A DNA stretch of 64,000 nucleotides from Leucocoprinus leucothites (GCA_013368445.1 JAACJO010000013.1:1178001-1242000), one strand, 5' to 3'; numbered from the stretch's first letter, positions 21,188-32,466 are shown. Notes: generated by a model from the sequence alone, not told the origin. Made by a program: numbers and translations.

Positions 21188-21746
21188 TGTTAAGCGCACA
21201 AATGCTATGGATAGGGAGCCGACATCAAGGACCAGGTGGACAGAGGTGTGACAGAGAGAAAGCAGGAGCTGGTCCTAGGATGCGGGAGCGGGTCGTAGCC
21301 TCAACTTATGTGTTGTGCCAACTACTGATGCTTAACCCAGATTTCAGACAAGATAAGAGAGCAGAGGACAAACAGAGAGCAGAGGAAAGTAGCATATTGC
21401 TAAGTTGATTATCAGACTGGAGAATCCAAGTACAAAGTTGCACTACTTATATACAATGCAGAATATAGGATCGGATAAGGAAAACAAGCAAAGTAGTAAA
21501 CAGAGAAATAATCAAAGTGGAGTCCGCAAATTTTACAAGGCTAGAAGATAGAAAATTTACTATTAAACGGTTGTCAGAAAATTTTGACAAGGTGGTATGA
21601 ATTAATAAAATGGAAGATGTCAGAATAAGTCTGAAGGTGAAAGACCAATAAAAACCAAAGTAACCAATATGCAAAAGCAGATAAGAGTTCATGAAAATAA
21701 TACTAAGTTCAAACCATCAGCTGTTCTTGAGGATTGGCTCATGACA
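21188..21746 (-). repeat. Gypsy-B 5' LTR
   Basis: 559 bp; in the element direction it reads TGTCATGAGCC...CTTAACA. It contains a TATA box and the predicted transcript start, and the region 21,361-21,385 corresponds to the 18-bp repeat seen expanded at 2,750-2,850. It pairs with 10,748-11,306. Its right flank (21,747 on) is a LINE ORF2 scrap that does not match the left flank of the element. Confidence 0.92.
21408..21453 (-). promoter_or_regulatory. Gypsy LTR core promoter: TATA box and predicted start
   Basis: In the element direction, TATATAAG occupies 21,453-21,446 and AGTCTGATAAT occupies 21,418-21,408, so the TATA box lies 28-35 bases upstream of the 11-mer that is complementary to the primer site. 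This is normal spacing between TATA and start. The pair is kept in the LTR at 9,448 (9,668-9,678 and 9,706-9,713). The 3' LTR at 10,748 has one change in the 11-mer. Confidence 0.65.
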
Positions 21747-21789
21747 CTGCCTCAAGAATGTTATACTCGTTGCCAATGCATGCATATGT
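21747..21789 (+). pseudogene. L-5: LINE-A ORF2 scrap
   Basis: 43 bp matching the ORF2 stretch that codes for Cys-Leu-Lys-Asn-Ile-Leu-Leu-Ile-Ala-Asn-Ala (about 42,305-42,345 in L-8). It is cut on the left by the Gypsy-B 5' LTR and on the right by the 5' end of an N element at 21,790. Confidence 0.65.
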
Positions 21790-21870
21790 CATCCCTTCTT
21801 GTCCTCTTACCACCACCATCTATTCATTGGTGTGTTATGTTTAGAGTACATTACTATAGTGATTACTTCT
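21790..21870 (+). mobile_element. N2-like element, 5' UTR piece
   Basis: It starts CATCCCTTCTTGTCCTCTTACCACC, the common start of the gag-only families, and is interrupted at 21,870 by L-6. The rest continues at 24,835. The 13-bp duplication AGTGATTACTTCT (21,858-21,870 and 24,835-24,847) proves that the two pieces belong together. Confidence 0.88.
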
Positions 21871-24834
21871 TTTTTTCTTTTTTTTTTAAAAATCAATGAA
21901 TTTATATAGTGGTGCTCGATCGCAGTCCACTTTCAACTAAATAATACAAGAAGATGGTACACTACAGCAAGCTGGGGTACACGAAGCGGTCGAAGACTGC
22001 TTAAGACAAAGACTATATACAATTAGTCCAGCAAAATAGAGAAGACTCAAGAGAGAGAGACTTATAGAACAAGGTGTTATATACAGGGATCGGACTCAAA
22101 GGAAAATAAAAGAGAAGAGATGAAAGAATATAGTTCACCTTCATTAGGTTCGGCAGGCACAGGGGCTTGAGGCGGTGGAGGATGTGTGTCATGATCAGTG
22201 AAGGCAAAAGCAGCCAGGTTCTTTTTCGAGAACTTGATGAGGAACTCATATTGAGGGAAAGTGCATTGCACCCATTGAGTGCAGATGGGGTATAGAGGAC
22301 AGTAACATAGGATATGATGTTGTGTTTCCAGGTGATGACCACAACAACAGGATTTGGGTTTGAGGGGGAAGAACCTTTCACAATAAGCTCCAATTGGAGC
22401 ATGATTTAGAATAACCCGAGTCATGTGAGCACATAGTGATAGTGACTCATTGGCTATAGGAAGCCAGGTGCCCCCCTTGACGTAAGTGGGGATAAGGAAC
22501 TTGCAATTTTTCTTAGAAAGAAGGAAACCATTGCCTCAGTACTTCTTCTTCCAGAATGTTGATTCCCAGGATTTCTGACAATTGTTTGTGGCTTTGTGTC
22601 ACAAGAAGTCAAGAGTGGCACCCATGTGGGGAGGGGCGTGTATGCATGTAGAGGTGATGTCATTATGGACTTTGTGATGAGGTTTCCACCACCACTTGGA
22701 CGGGACATCCCAAAAGTTGATGGAGCATGATGGTTTGGCTTTGAGCCAGTCAGATAGAAGCCTGCAAACTTGAATAGATTGTGATTGACTTGAGTGAATG
22801 GAAGGATCAACTGCCAGCTTGGCTGCTGGAAGACAGTCGGTGATGAGGATGATGTGGTCGTACTGGAGAGAGATGGCTTTAGTGATGCCAATGTGAATGA
22901 AATAGAGTTCAGCATCCGTGGAGGAAGCCTGGCTGCTTGCCTGTTTTGCATGGGACACTTGTTGTCCACCGCAATATAAATGTGCTGCCAAAACCACCTG
23001 AAGGGAACCTATGAGGGGAACAGAGGCATCAGTGACAACAGAGATACAACTATGGTCCAGAGAAGAAAAAGTAAATATTGAGTCGAGAGATGACATATGT
23101 TTGTACATTTCATGCTTGTCCAAGTGGTTATAGGGATGGAAGTGGATGGAATCAGAATAGATGTCCATAAGACGAAATACAGGCTTGGATTCAGAGGCAA
23201 AAGGAGAAAAAGAATCAGATAGATGAGAGAGAGAACTATCTACATCAATAATAGGGCCTTTGACTTTAGCTTTTTTGGCTGGGGTGAGAAGGCAAAGCGA
23301 TTGAGGATGGGGGGAAGAATTAAGAGAAAAATGATCAGATAGGAGAGAACATAAAGCATGATTAGAGGGTAGAGTAGAGACTCAATATGATGAGCGAATA
23401 GCTAATTTATGGAGGTGAAGATGAATCGGAATAAGACCCACTATACTTTCAGCACCCCCGGATGGAGATGTATGGAAGGCACCTGTAATCCAAATAGCCG
23501 TGCACCTTTGCATAGAGGAAAGGGACTTGAGAAGTGCCTTGTTATGAGCACCCTCAAAGTACCATAGTCAAAAGCCATATGTTGCCACTGGGACAACACA
23601 CAACCTGTATAGGAGTCGTTTCTGAAGGGGGAGAAGGCTGCGGGTGGAGTTGCCTAGCATACCCATCACTTTCACAGTGGATAGTGCTTTGGTAGAGTAA
23701 TATTGAACGTGCTCTTGAAATGAGAGTCAACAATCGAAATAAAACCCCAGGTAATGCCAGAAATGTTTGGAATAAAGGAGGGGGCCGCCAACATTGGATA
23801 GGTCCAGGGGGGGGTTTTGGTCATTGTGGCATCTTGAGAAGTGGAAGACCTCAGATTTGTCATGCTTGACGACAAGTCCGAGATCAGTACATATGGAATT
23901 AATGATAGAGTAAGCTAACTTGAGGGAAGAAATAGTGTCAGTATAGTTCTTTGCTTGAGATATACAAAGCCCATCATCAACAAAAGATAAAAGGGAAGAA
24001 GGGATAGATTGTAGATGAGCACGTTGATTGAACATGAACATGAGAGGCACTAGATATAGCGCTGATAGTATGGGTGAAAGAGCTGACCCTTGCCCTACAC
24101 CAACATCTGTGTCATGTGCATCAGACAGGAATGTGTTCCACATGAACTGAGTTGATTGACCTATGAGGTAGTGGGAGAAGAATTTTATGAGTTTTGGGGT
24201 GAACCCTTGGTGTTGTAGAATGTCAGTAAGAATATTGTGGTTTAGGAAAGGAAAAAATTGGGCGATGTCAAAAGTGCAGACACTAGTGATCATACCTTTG
24301 GCCCATCTGGCCTGAATGATGTGTGTGAGAAAGACACCTGCATCCTCAGTAGAACATTGGATAACACCTCCCATTTGATTTGGATGGAGAACTTCTAACG
24401 ATACCGCTTCGAATTGCATATGGCATGCAATCATTTTTTCGATTAGTTTGCCTAAAGTGTTTAGTAGGACAATGGGACAAAATGCTTTCAGGGTATCATA
24501 GGCCGGCTTATTTGGCTTGGGAATGATGATAGAGACCGAGTCTTTGAAGTGACTCGGCTAGTAAGAAAGATGTACACACATGTTAGTGATCAGTAAGATG
24601 TTCTTAAGACAGTCATTGTGGGCGACAATGGATTTCAGATGTTTCCATGAAACGTGATCAGAACCAGGTGCTGAGGAGTTAGTACAAGACAGGAGGGATT
24701 CAGAGAGTTCAAGAGTGGAAAAGTTTGTCCAAGAGCGGGGGGGGAGGGATTTCATTTCATTTAAAACATGAGGACTTACTGAATGGTTCGATGCAGAGTT
24801 GTAGGATGAGTGAAGTGTGTTCCACAAGTCCGAC
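21871..24834 (-). mobile_element. L-6: LINE-A copy, 5'-truncated, in an N element
   Basis: It starts with poly(T) (the 3' tail of a minus-strand insertion), the reverse complement of the LINE-A 3' UTR and hairpin, and then ORF2 back to just upstream of the RT. A perfect 13-bp duplication AGTGATTACTTCT flanks it. Its host is the 5' UTR of an N2-like element. Confidence 0.93.
22077..24834 (-). pseudogene. LINE-A ORF2 remnant in L-6
   Basis: Right to left: NSSAPGSDHVSWKHLKSI, then RT blocks (FDIAQFFPFLNHNIL, VGQGSALSPILSALYL, FVDDGLCISQAKNY), RNase H (NCISVVTDASVPLIG-like, STDAELYFIHIG, LITDCLPAAKLAVD) and the C-terminal Cys/His box (CCCGHHLETQHHILCYCP). The endonuclease domain is absent. Frames are broken near 24,550, 23,720, 23,400-23,560 and 22,450-22,600. 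Where L-8 has CAACGACAG (Gln-Arg-Gln), this copy has CAACACCAA, one of two opposite outcomes of CpG loss at this site. Confidence 0.88.
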
Positions 24835-25074
24835 AGTGATTACTTCTAGTGCTATGGGTAAATGCAAGTCTAAAGCTAAACAGGCTGTATACCAAACAAC
24901 CAAGTCCACCAATGCCTCTAATGATGAGCTCAACATTGCTGAGATGTCTGAGGATGAACATCTCAATCCATACAATGACCTACACAACATCTGCAGCTTC
25001 TCTGGACCTCAGTCCTCCATTCCCCCTGAGGCTGACTTTGAGTCGCCTCCTCATCCAGTGCCTGGTGACATTCC
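24835..25074 (+). pseudogene. N2-like ORF1, N-terminal part
   Basis: It encodes MGKCKSKAKQAVYQTTKSTN from the ATG at 24,855, then the acidic box [16 protein letters not shown] and FSGPQSSIPPEADFESPPHP, closely like N2-b (33,464 on). It stops at 25,074 where the poly(T) of N3-a begins. Only ~70 codons remain; the start agrees with the other family members. Confidence 0.8.
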
Positions 25075-26649
25075 TTTTTTTATTTTATTTTTATTTTTTA
25101 TTTTTATAATCAATGGTTTATTATGTGGTGTCCGGTTGCAGTCCACACCTGCCAACATAGTACAGAACCTAAGTACCGCTACCTAAGCCAAACACTACAA
25201 AGACGAGAATAAATAAAGTCCTGTCCGAATACAGTACATTACTCGACGGCAAAGAAACATGGCATAGTAACAAAATGAAACTACAAGTCCAACTCGCAGA
25301 CCTCTAACAGTAAGCTTACATGCATGTGTGGCCCCAGCAATGAAGAGATGGGGTTGGGGGATGCATTGAGGTAGGTACGTGACCTACCCCCGGGGCCTCC
25401 TATTGTCCTCCTTGTGATGGCTAAGCCAATCACGGTCGAACCGGTGGCACCAGAACAGGCACTTTCAATCATCAGCTGCATGGTCACCCTTGCAGTTGAT
25501 ACATGAGATGTGGGGACAGGGCTCCCCGGTGGGTGTGGGCAGGATAGGGGGGTTTGCCTTTGGACTCCCCTTACAGCACGATGATGTGGAGTGATGGTTC
25601 TCACTACGGTGAGGACCACCACACTGGAAACACCTAAGTGCACAGTTGCGGCAGGTGGGGGTAGAGTGACCAAAGCGCCAGCAATGCTGGCACTGGGGGA
25701 CACCAGGGTGGGCACAGGCAGGCTTAATGACAGCCTGCATACCATTGAAGTCGAGGTACTTGTTGAGGAGCTTCTTGGCGCCAGCTCCTGACTGAGAGTC
25801 CCATAGGTTGAACCAAACAGTGGCGGTGTCAGCCTTGGGGGAGTTGCGCATGATGCGCACAGATGAAACGTCAGCAAAAGTGTCCTTGAACGGAGACAAT
25901 CACATATGGTCAGTGATGTTGATTGGTGTGGTACGGATGCCGTTCATGTGGAAGGGGACATCGAGGATCTTGAGATAAGACCTTGACCTGGGGCGGCACA
26001 TCTTCAGCTCAAATGGGGCAGTGAAGACAGAGGGGATAGTAGACTCAACGACAGTGGTGTCAGAGTCTGAGGGTACAGTGGAGGTGTACAGCGCAATAGT
26101 GCTGTATGCCTTGGTGATGTTTTCAATGTGCAAGGATGACTTGGCACATGAGAGGGCGTCGTTGAGGAGGCACATGGCCTTGTGATGGAGGTAAGTGATT
26201 TCGCTGGCATCGCCAGTGAAATCCAGGAAGAGTTGGCAGCAGATAGGCCCGGCGGTGGTCATGCATGGCTTCTTTGCAGAGCCAGCAGTGGCAGTGGCAG
26301 CCTGATGCATTGCGGCAATGTGATCAGGGTCAAGGGAGGGGTTTGCCTGCACTAGCTTGATGAGCAACATAGGCGGCGCCGAAGCGCCGGAACGGGCAGC
26401 TTCCACAAACAAGCACTGACGAGGTGCCAGAGCAGGAGTGGGGATGGGCACCTTCACAAGCACTCAAGGGGGGCCACTAGCGCATGCCTTAGAGGGTGCT
26501 TGCTTGGGCAGTACAGGAGGATGGGCCAGGGTGGACAGTAGTGCCTTGGGCGTTTGCTTGGGCGCCTTGGGGGAGCCCATGTGGATGTCACATGGTTCCG
26601 CTTTGTCAGCGGATCCATGGGTTGCCTCATGGGTGACACATGTGTCTTT
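25075..26649 (-). mobile_element. N3-a: gag-only retroelement, third family
   Basis: It starts with poly(T)/AT-rich sequence, then a 3' UTR quite unlike N1 and N2 (CTAAGTACCGCTACCTAAGCC) that still ends in the shared terminal motif (GTCCGGTTGCAGTCCACACC on this strand). The ORF1-type gene follows, running right to left. The 5' part is cut off at 26,649 by the poly(T) of N3-b. Confidence 0.88.
25384..26649 (-). pseudogene. N3-a ORF1 (gag-like), partial
   Basis: Right to left: Pro/Ala-rich linker, LIKLVQANPSLDPDHIAAMH, ICCQLFLDFTGDASEITYLH, the RRM-like part (RSRSYLKILDVPFHMNG, TVWFNLWDSQSGAGAKKLL) and knuckles CQHCWRFGHSTPTC, CFQCGGPHRSENH and CINCKGDHAADD. It ends with TAG at 25,384. Frame breaks lie near 26,460 and 25,900 (a TGA in the His-Met-Arg-Leu-Ser context). 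It is distinct from N1 and N2 in the knuckle spacer and the C-terminus (HKEDNRRPRG). Confidence 0.83.
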
Positions 26650-27219
26650 TTTTTTTTTTAATTTTTTTTAAAATCAATGATTTATTACGCGGTGCCCGGT
26701 CGCAGTCTGCGCCCGCCAACATAGTACAGGACCTAAGTACCGCTACCTAAGCCAAACACTACAAAGACGAGAATAAATAAAGTCCTGTCCAAATACAGTA
26801 CATTACTCGATGGCAAAAAAACATGGCATAGTAACAAAATGAAACTACAAGTCCAACTCGCAGACCTCTAACAGTAAGCTTACATGCATGTGTGGCCCCA
26901 GCAATGAAGTGACGGGGTTGGGAGATGCGTTGAGGCAGGTATGCGACCTACCCCTGGGGCCTCCTATTGTCCTCCTTGTGATGGCTAAGCCAATCACAGT
27001 CGAACCGGTGGCGCCAGAACGGGCACTTTCAATCATCAGCTGCATGGTCGCCCTTGCAGTTGATACATGAGATGTGGGGACAGGGCTCCCCGGTGGGTGT
27101 GGGCAGGATAGGGGGGTTTGCCTTTGGACTCCCCTTACAGCACGATGATGTGGAGTGATGGTTCTCACTACGGTGAGGACTACCACACTGGGAACACCTG
27201 AGTGCACGGTTGCAGCAGG
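26650..27219 (-). mobile_element. N3-b: N3 3' end inserted in N3-a
   Basis: A second poly(T) is followed by the same N3 3' UTR and the last zinc knuckles of ORF1 (stop at 26,948; knuckles up to 27,219). It is about 95% like the matching part of N3-a by eye. It is cut at 27,219 by a copia LTR, inside the codons for a cysteine knuckle. Confidence 0.85.
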
Positions 27220-27521
27220 TGTCAGATGTGCTCTGGACAGTCTACAAGTATTTGTGATTGATTTGTTGATGTGTGAACTTAGAGTTGATGTAGAGGTTGC
27301 TTAGTCAGTTGTAGATCACCTGACTGGATGTTCAACTCTCCTGTGGACGCTTTCTTGACTCTCAGTCATTTACAGTTGTCCACAGGTGAGTACAAGTCTC
27401 TATCTTGTTAATACAGTCATTTACAGTTGTCCACAGATTCCTGTGTGAGTTGTGAGCTCCCCGGGCGATTTCTCTGGTTTCTAGGACCTCCTACATGTCC
27501 CCTGTGCATCACCTTCTAACA
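27220..27521 (+). repeat. Copia solo LTR
   Basis: 302 bp, TGTCAGATG...CTTCTAACA. The left flank is N3-b and the right flank a piece of N1 3' UTR, so there is no matching target duplication (GCAGG against CTATC) and the two flanks belong to different elements. It faces the Copia-C 3' LTR, 209 bp away, in inverted orientation. Confidence 0.9.
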
Positions 27522-27730
27522 CTATCTACTACATGGAACCGATACTGCTACCGACTACGTAAGAGTAAACAACCGGGAATATATAAAATAGTCCTGTCTG
27601 AGACAATACGCGAAACAACAGCAGAAGGGGGCTAGGCATGTGACAAAATAAAGGAAATGAGACATATACCGATATCACTGCATCTGAAGGCAGGCCTTGT
27701 GGTTGGTGGGAGCCCACCCGGCAACCGGCG
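27522..27730 (-). mobile_element. N1 3' UTR fragment between two copia LTRs
   Basis: It is the reverse complement of about 37,255-37,460 of N1-b (for example TCTACTACATGGAACCGATA). It has no poly(T), no coding part and no target duplication, so it is a remnant trimmed on both sides by copia LTRs. Confidence 0.8.
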
Positions 27731-28032
27731 TGTTAGAAGGTGACACACAGGGGACGTGTGGGAGGTCCTAGAAACCAGAGAAATTGCCCAGGGAGCTCAC
27801 AACTCACACAGGAATCTGTGGACAACTGTAAATGACTGTATTAACAAGATAGAGACTTGTACTCACCTGTGGACAACTGTAAATGACTGAGAGTCAAGAA
27901 AGCGTCCACAGGAGAGTTGAACATCCAGTCAGGTGATCTACAACTGACTAAGCAACCTCTGCATCAACTCTAACTTCACACATCAACAAATCAATCACAA
28001 ATACTTGTAGACTGTCCAGAGCACATCTGACA
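27731..28032 (-). repeat. Copia-C 3' LTR
   Basis: 302 bp, in the element direction TGTCAGATG...CTTCTAACA. In that direction it is preceded by AAGGGGGTG (28,033-28,041), a polypurine tract, which fixes it as the 3' LTR. It contains two copies of CATTTACAGTTGTCCACAG. This identifies the solo LTRs at 3,728, 8,075, 27,220 and 52,309 as copia-derived. Confidence 0.94.
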
Positions 28033-28041
28033 CACCCCCTT
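28033..28041 (-). promoter_or_regulatory. Copia-C polypurine tract
   Basis: AAGGGGGTG on the minus strand touches the 3' LTR start. It would prime plus-strand DNA synthesis. Confidence 0.8.
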
Positions 28042-28094
28042 GATCTGACAAGTTCACAAGTCGTCGGAAACACCAAAATCGACACCTACACCCT

Positions 28095-31000
28095 CTAGCG
28101 AGTCAATCCTAGCATGGGAACTGCAAACTCCACCATCTTGGGCTGAACAGCCTTGGTAAACAAGTCTGCCACATTCTGGCTGGTGGGGATGTACTCTGGA
28201 GCAATGAAAGCGGACTGTACAGCATCCTGGAGCCAGTAGAACCGCAGATCCAGGTGCTTCATGCGACCATGATGCTCAGGATTCTTGGAAACATCAATCC
28301 CAGACTTATTGTCAATCAGGAGAGTGGAAGCATAGGAAGGGGAATAGCCAAACTCTGTCAGGATGTTCCTCATCCACATGATCTCCTTGCCAGCCTCAAC
28401 TGCAGCCACATACTCAGCCTCTGTAGAAGAGAGAGTAACAAAGGGCTGACGCTTGGAGGACCATCCCACAGCTCCACCACACACTAGAGTCACATATCCA
28501 CCTGTAGAGCGACCGGTTTGCTTACAACCACCATGGGAAGCATCTGTGTAGGTCAGAAAGAGCTCCTCAGCTTCACAGCCCTTGTAAACAAGCTTGTAAT
28601 TGCTTGTGCCCTTCAGATAGCGCAGGAGATGCTTCACAGCAGCCCAGTGCTCAGGATGAGGGTTGTGGTTGAATCTCCCAAGGTAGGAGACTGCATAAGC
28701 AATATCTGGGCGAGTCATGGTGGCTAGATACTGCAGGGAGCCTACAGCAGAGAGGTAGGGAATGGTTTGCATTTCCTCTTGCTGGGAAGGAGTGGGAACA
28801 AGTGTGGAGAGTTCTGTGCCAGGAGAGAGCGGAGTCTTCACAGAATTGCAGTCAGACATGTTGAATCTGTTCAGGAGCTCCTGGACATAGTGGGATTGGG
28901 AAAGCGAAATAGTGTGGGCTTCAAGGTCCTGCTTGACCTGGACAGAGAGGAGAAATGTAGTGGCTCCCAAATCGCGCAATTTGAAGTGTTTCTGCAGCTC
29001 CAGCACTGTGGCATCCATGGCAGCATCATTCTTCGAAACAAGGGTGATATCATCGATGAAAACAGGCACTATGACCTTGACTTCACCCTTGGAGTAGATG
29101 TAGATGGAACTGTCACTCTGGAGTCGTTTAAAGCCCAGGGAATCAAGCACAGTGTGTAGCTTCTTGTTCCACTGCCTAGCTGACTGTTTGAGGCCATAGA
29201 GCGATTTGTGCAGCTTGCAAACGACGTTTGGGCCTCCCTGGTGATATCCTTCAGGCTGCCTCATGTAGATGTCCTCATCCAGCTCTCCATAGGTGAAAGC
29301 AGAGGAGATATCCACAGATCGCATTTTGAAGCCTTCCTTGGCTGCCAGATCTATAATAAGGTGCAGGGATGCAGGATGAAATGTAGGGGCAAAAACCTCA
29401 GTGTAGTCATAGCCAGGATGCTGGGAATAGCCCTTTGCAACAAGCCTAGAGCGATAGCGCTCAATAGACTGGTCTGGGTCGAGTTTCAACTTGAAAACCC
29501 AGCCAGACTCAATGATTTTGGCCCCAGGAGGTAGCTCAACAAGCTCCCAGGTCCCATTTGCGATTAGAGTCGAAATTTCGGTGTTGCAGGCTTCTCTCCA
29601 CTTGTCAGCATCCGGGGCCTTCATAGCAACCTTGTAGTTGCGAGGATCAGGCCCAGAAACACTTCCAGCAAACTCTACAACCTCATAGTCAGCATCAACA
29701 TAGTTTCCTTGCTCCTGGTCCTTTGGAGGGAAGAGCAGAGGTTTCCCCAGTAGCCAGTAGGCTGTCCTGGGTGCTGGAGGTCGTGTGGAGCGTCGCTGAG
29801 GCTGTGGGGGCTGCGCAAGTGGTGTAGGAACCTGAGGAGGCATTCTGGGAGGTGCTGGACCAATAGGAGTGGCATAGGAGATGTCAGAATCATCAGAGTC
29901 CGATGGGGAGTCACCAGATCAAAGAGGAACACTAGGACCAGCCTTGGGAGTCTCTGGAGCGTCAGAGGGCTCTACAGATGGACTGGGAGGCAGGGATCGC
30001 TCCTCAGACTTGGGAGAGTGACTGGGAGACTCTGGGGGCTGCTGGGTCCGAGCTGGCACTCTAGGTGGCTCAGGAGCCTCAGATCGACGTTCTGGAGGCT
30101 GGTCAACATCACCCCCTTCATCTGAGAGCAGTGGAAAGCCAGAGGATGGAGGAAGTGGAGGAAAAGGTGGAGAAAAGCTACTTGAAGATTGAGGAGGTGC
30201 TGGAGGTCCAGGGGGCGCAAAAGACGGCACATCGTCGCGTTTGGAGCCTGTGAGACATGGAAAGTACCTCTCATCAAAGTCAGCTTGCTCAGAAATGCGA
30301 ATTTGGCGAGTGGTGGGGTTGTAAAAGAGCCAGCCCTTGTAGCCAGTTGGATAACCAATAAAAACGCATTTTTCAACATGAGGCTGTAAGGAATTGCGCT
30401 TATCTTGCTGTATATGCACATAGGCAGTGCACCCCCATACCCTGAGGTGGGAAATGTCTGGTTTGCGCTTGAAAAATGCCTGGAAGGGTGTAGTGTTGGG
30501 GAGAGGAGCTGTAGGAAGTCTATTCCACACATGGACCATAGAAGCAATACAGTGGCCCCAGAATGAGGGAGGGAGTCCAGACTCTGCTAACATGGCTATA
30601 ATGTGTTCCCCCATAGTCCTGTTGGCTCTCTCAGCTAGGCCGTTCTGCTGAGGCCTGTTGCGAGTGGAATGACACCTCTCAATGCCACAGTCCTTGGTAA
30701 ACTGCAAAAATGCGTTGGACATGTATTCACCACCTTTATCATCCTGTAGAGTGCGAATTTTCGCTCCTAGCTGGTTCTCTGCCCAAGCCTTGTACTCCTT
30801 GAACGCTTCAAAGGCTTCTGACTTGGCCCTAAGCAGGTAGACAGCTCGAAAACGCGTAGAATCATCAATAAACGTCATCCAGTACTTGTAGCCACTGTGG
30901 GTAGGCACTGGGAGCGGTCCATGGAGGTCTGAGTGCACCAACTCAAGTGGGGAACGATTGTGGTTGGCTGAGGGCAGGAAAGGAAGGGAGTGCATCTTTC

Positions 31001-32466
31001 CAGCAAGGCAGGGCTCACAAACTGCATCAGGCTGAGCTGAGGAGTCGATTTTAAGCCCAGTAACCAGTTCCTGCTGTATCATCTTCTTCACATCAGCATA
31101 ATTATGGTGTGCAAAGTGATGGTGCCAGAGTGAGAGGTCAGCAGGAAGTGTGGAGATGCTAAAAGCAGTCTCAGAAGCGATGGTAGTGCCATTGAGGACA
31201 GCAGAGTTGGTGGAATCAATGGAGGCAGTGAAGAGAGTCTCTCCCTTGAGTCTAAAGGCCATAGAATGTGAGGAAATCGATATATTGAACCCCTTATTTC
31301 ATGTGAGGTATAGACAAGACAGGAGATTACTCCGGAGGTCCGGAACATGCAGTACATGTGAAAACTCGACCGCTCCAGCCATTTTTCCGCCCATAACAGG
31401 GTAAAAGACCACTGAACCCATCCCAGCTGAATATATGACAGAGTTGTCTGCTAATCTGATTGGTATGCGACAGGGGGTATATTTCTTGAACCAATGACAG
31501 TGTGGGGTCATATGTGACGTAGCACCTGTGTCTGCAATCCAATGGAAGTCAGCATCGAGCTGGAGGGGTGGGGAAGAGGCTGGGGAAGTGGGGGAAGCAA
31601 TAGGAGTGGAGGGGGAGCTTGTACTTGCATTTCCAGCGAATTCTGTGACTCTGCTTGCTTCTCCAGATGCTGGAGGGGCAGGGGAGCCGTCAGAGTTCTC
31701 CTGGGCCTTGTTGGCATGGTTTCCACGTTGTTTGGACCGGGGGGGAGTGTTCTGAGTGTCCTCTTGAGCTTTGAGGCAATCCTTGTCCTTTCTCCAGCAT
31801 TTGGCCTCTGTATGTGTTAGAATGTAAAATGATAGAGAGTAGAGGATGATAAGAGAGTAGAGGAAAGCTCAGACACTGACACTGACACACACACAAAAGT
31901 GGGGAAGAAGATAATTGATTGGGAGGCTGAGGCCCTCCTTATATACCTAGCTACATGGTCTGTGCGCAGTATGGTCATGTGACTACAACTATCCCCATTT
32001 AGACAAAGGGGGGTGAGGCTGAAGCTGGTCATAATCTAACAGTATGACTGGTTTTGTGACACCAGCCACATGGATCGGTCGATTTCGCCATTTTGAGGCC
32101 TCTGGAGGCGGCAGAAAGCGCAGAGGAGGAAGAGGGAAGGTCTATGGCCCTCCTGCGACATTGGGTGTCCTCAGTGACAAAGGCCTGATGCACAGCAGCC
32201 TTGTCAAGTTTGTCCTTGAGGAGGAGAGAGGAAATGAAAGAGGAGTACTCTTCAGTGGGCAGGGCTTGGATTAGAGCCATAGAAGCGAGCTCCTCATCCA
32301 GGCCTTTGAGGTCAAAGTCATCAGGGCAAAGATTTTGGATTTGCTTCATGCTCTCCTCCACCCTGTTGATGAGGGACTGCAGGGACTCGTCCTCAGCCTT
32401 CCTGATGTTGAAGAGGTCGTCATAGGCATTAAAACGAGTGCCAGGACGCCTCTGGAGGTGCACAGC
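28095..32466 (-). pseudogene. Copia-C gag-pol polyprotein
   Basis: One frame covers gag end, protease, integrase, RT and RNase H. Gag keeps TRFNAYDDLFNIRKAEDESL and half of a CCHC knuckle (CGWCHKTSHT) that is split by the solo LTR. Protease has WIADTGATSHM near 31,530. Integrase has the HHCC zinc site (WHHHFAHHNY, CEPCLAGK) and the core Asp in VHSDLHGP, Asp in LQDDKGGEY and Glu in NGLAERANRTMGE. RT has FIDDITLVSK; RNase H has LTYTDASHGG, LSSTEAEYVA and LIDNKSGI. Two TGA codons (31,299 and 29,919) interrupt an otherwise continuous frame, both probable CGA losses. Confidence 0.92.
31810..32046. repeat. Solo LTR of another family with 5-bp target duplication
   Basis: The LTR is 31,815-32,041 (227 bp), TGTTAGAATG...TAATCTAACA, with near-perfect short inverted ends. 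A perfect duplication GTATG lies on both sides (31,810-31,814 and 32,042-32,046). The empty site is seen in Copia-D (about 7,775-7,785). It holds a CT/GA-rich stretch, a TATATA motif at about 31,936 and no ORF. The parent element is not in the window. Confidence 0.92.

Larger units (their letters stand above)
10748..21746 (-). mobile_element. Gypsy-B: full-span Ty3 chromovirus with nested insertions
   Basis: This is an LTR retrotransposon on the minus strand. Both LTRs are present and both 559 bp (10,748-11,306 and 21,188-21,746). In element order: 5' LTR, self-complementary primer site, gag, protease, RT, RNase H, integrase with chromodomain, an opposite-strand gene, polypurine-like tract, 3' LTR. 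N1-a (17,053-19,388) splits gag from protease and N2-a (15,081-15,576) splits RT from RNase H; both have target duplications. Without them the element is about 8.2 kb. The LTRs differ mostly at ancestral CpG sites. Flanks do not match (AGTTG against CTGCC), so at least one flank was rearranged. Confidence 0.92.
27731..32466 (-). mobile_element. Copia-C: Ty1/copia element lacking its 5' end
   Basis: Left to right on the plus strand: 3' LTR (27,731-28,032), polypurine tract, pol, and the C-terminal half of gag. It ends at 32,466 in gag, where a LINE ORF2 piece (L-7) begins; the 5' LTR, leader and gag start are missing. A solo LTR of another family sits at 31,815. This is the most complete copia pol in the window. 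Confidence 0.93.

Noticed and set aside
24835..26649. A twin-primed (5'-inverted) insertion, since a plus-strand 5' piece abuts a minus-strand 3' piece
   Set aside because: In twin priming the inverted 5' part lies away from the tail; here it touches the poly(T). Nested insertion fits better.
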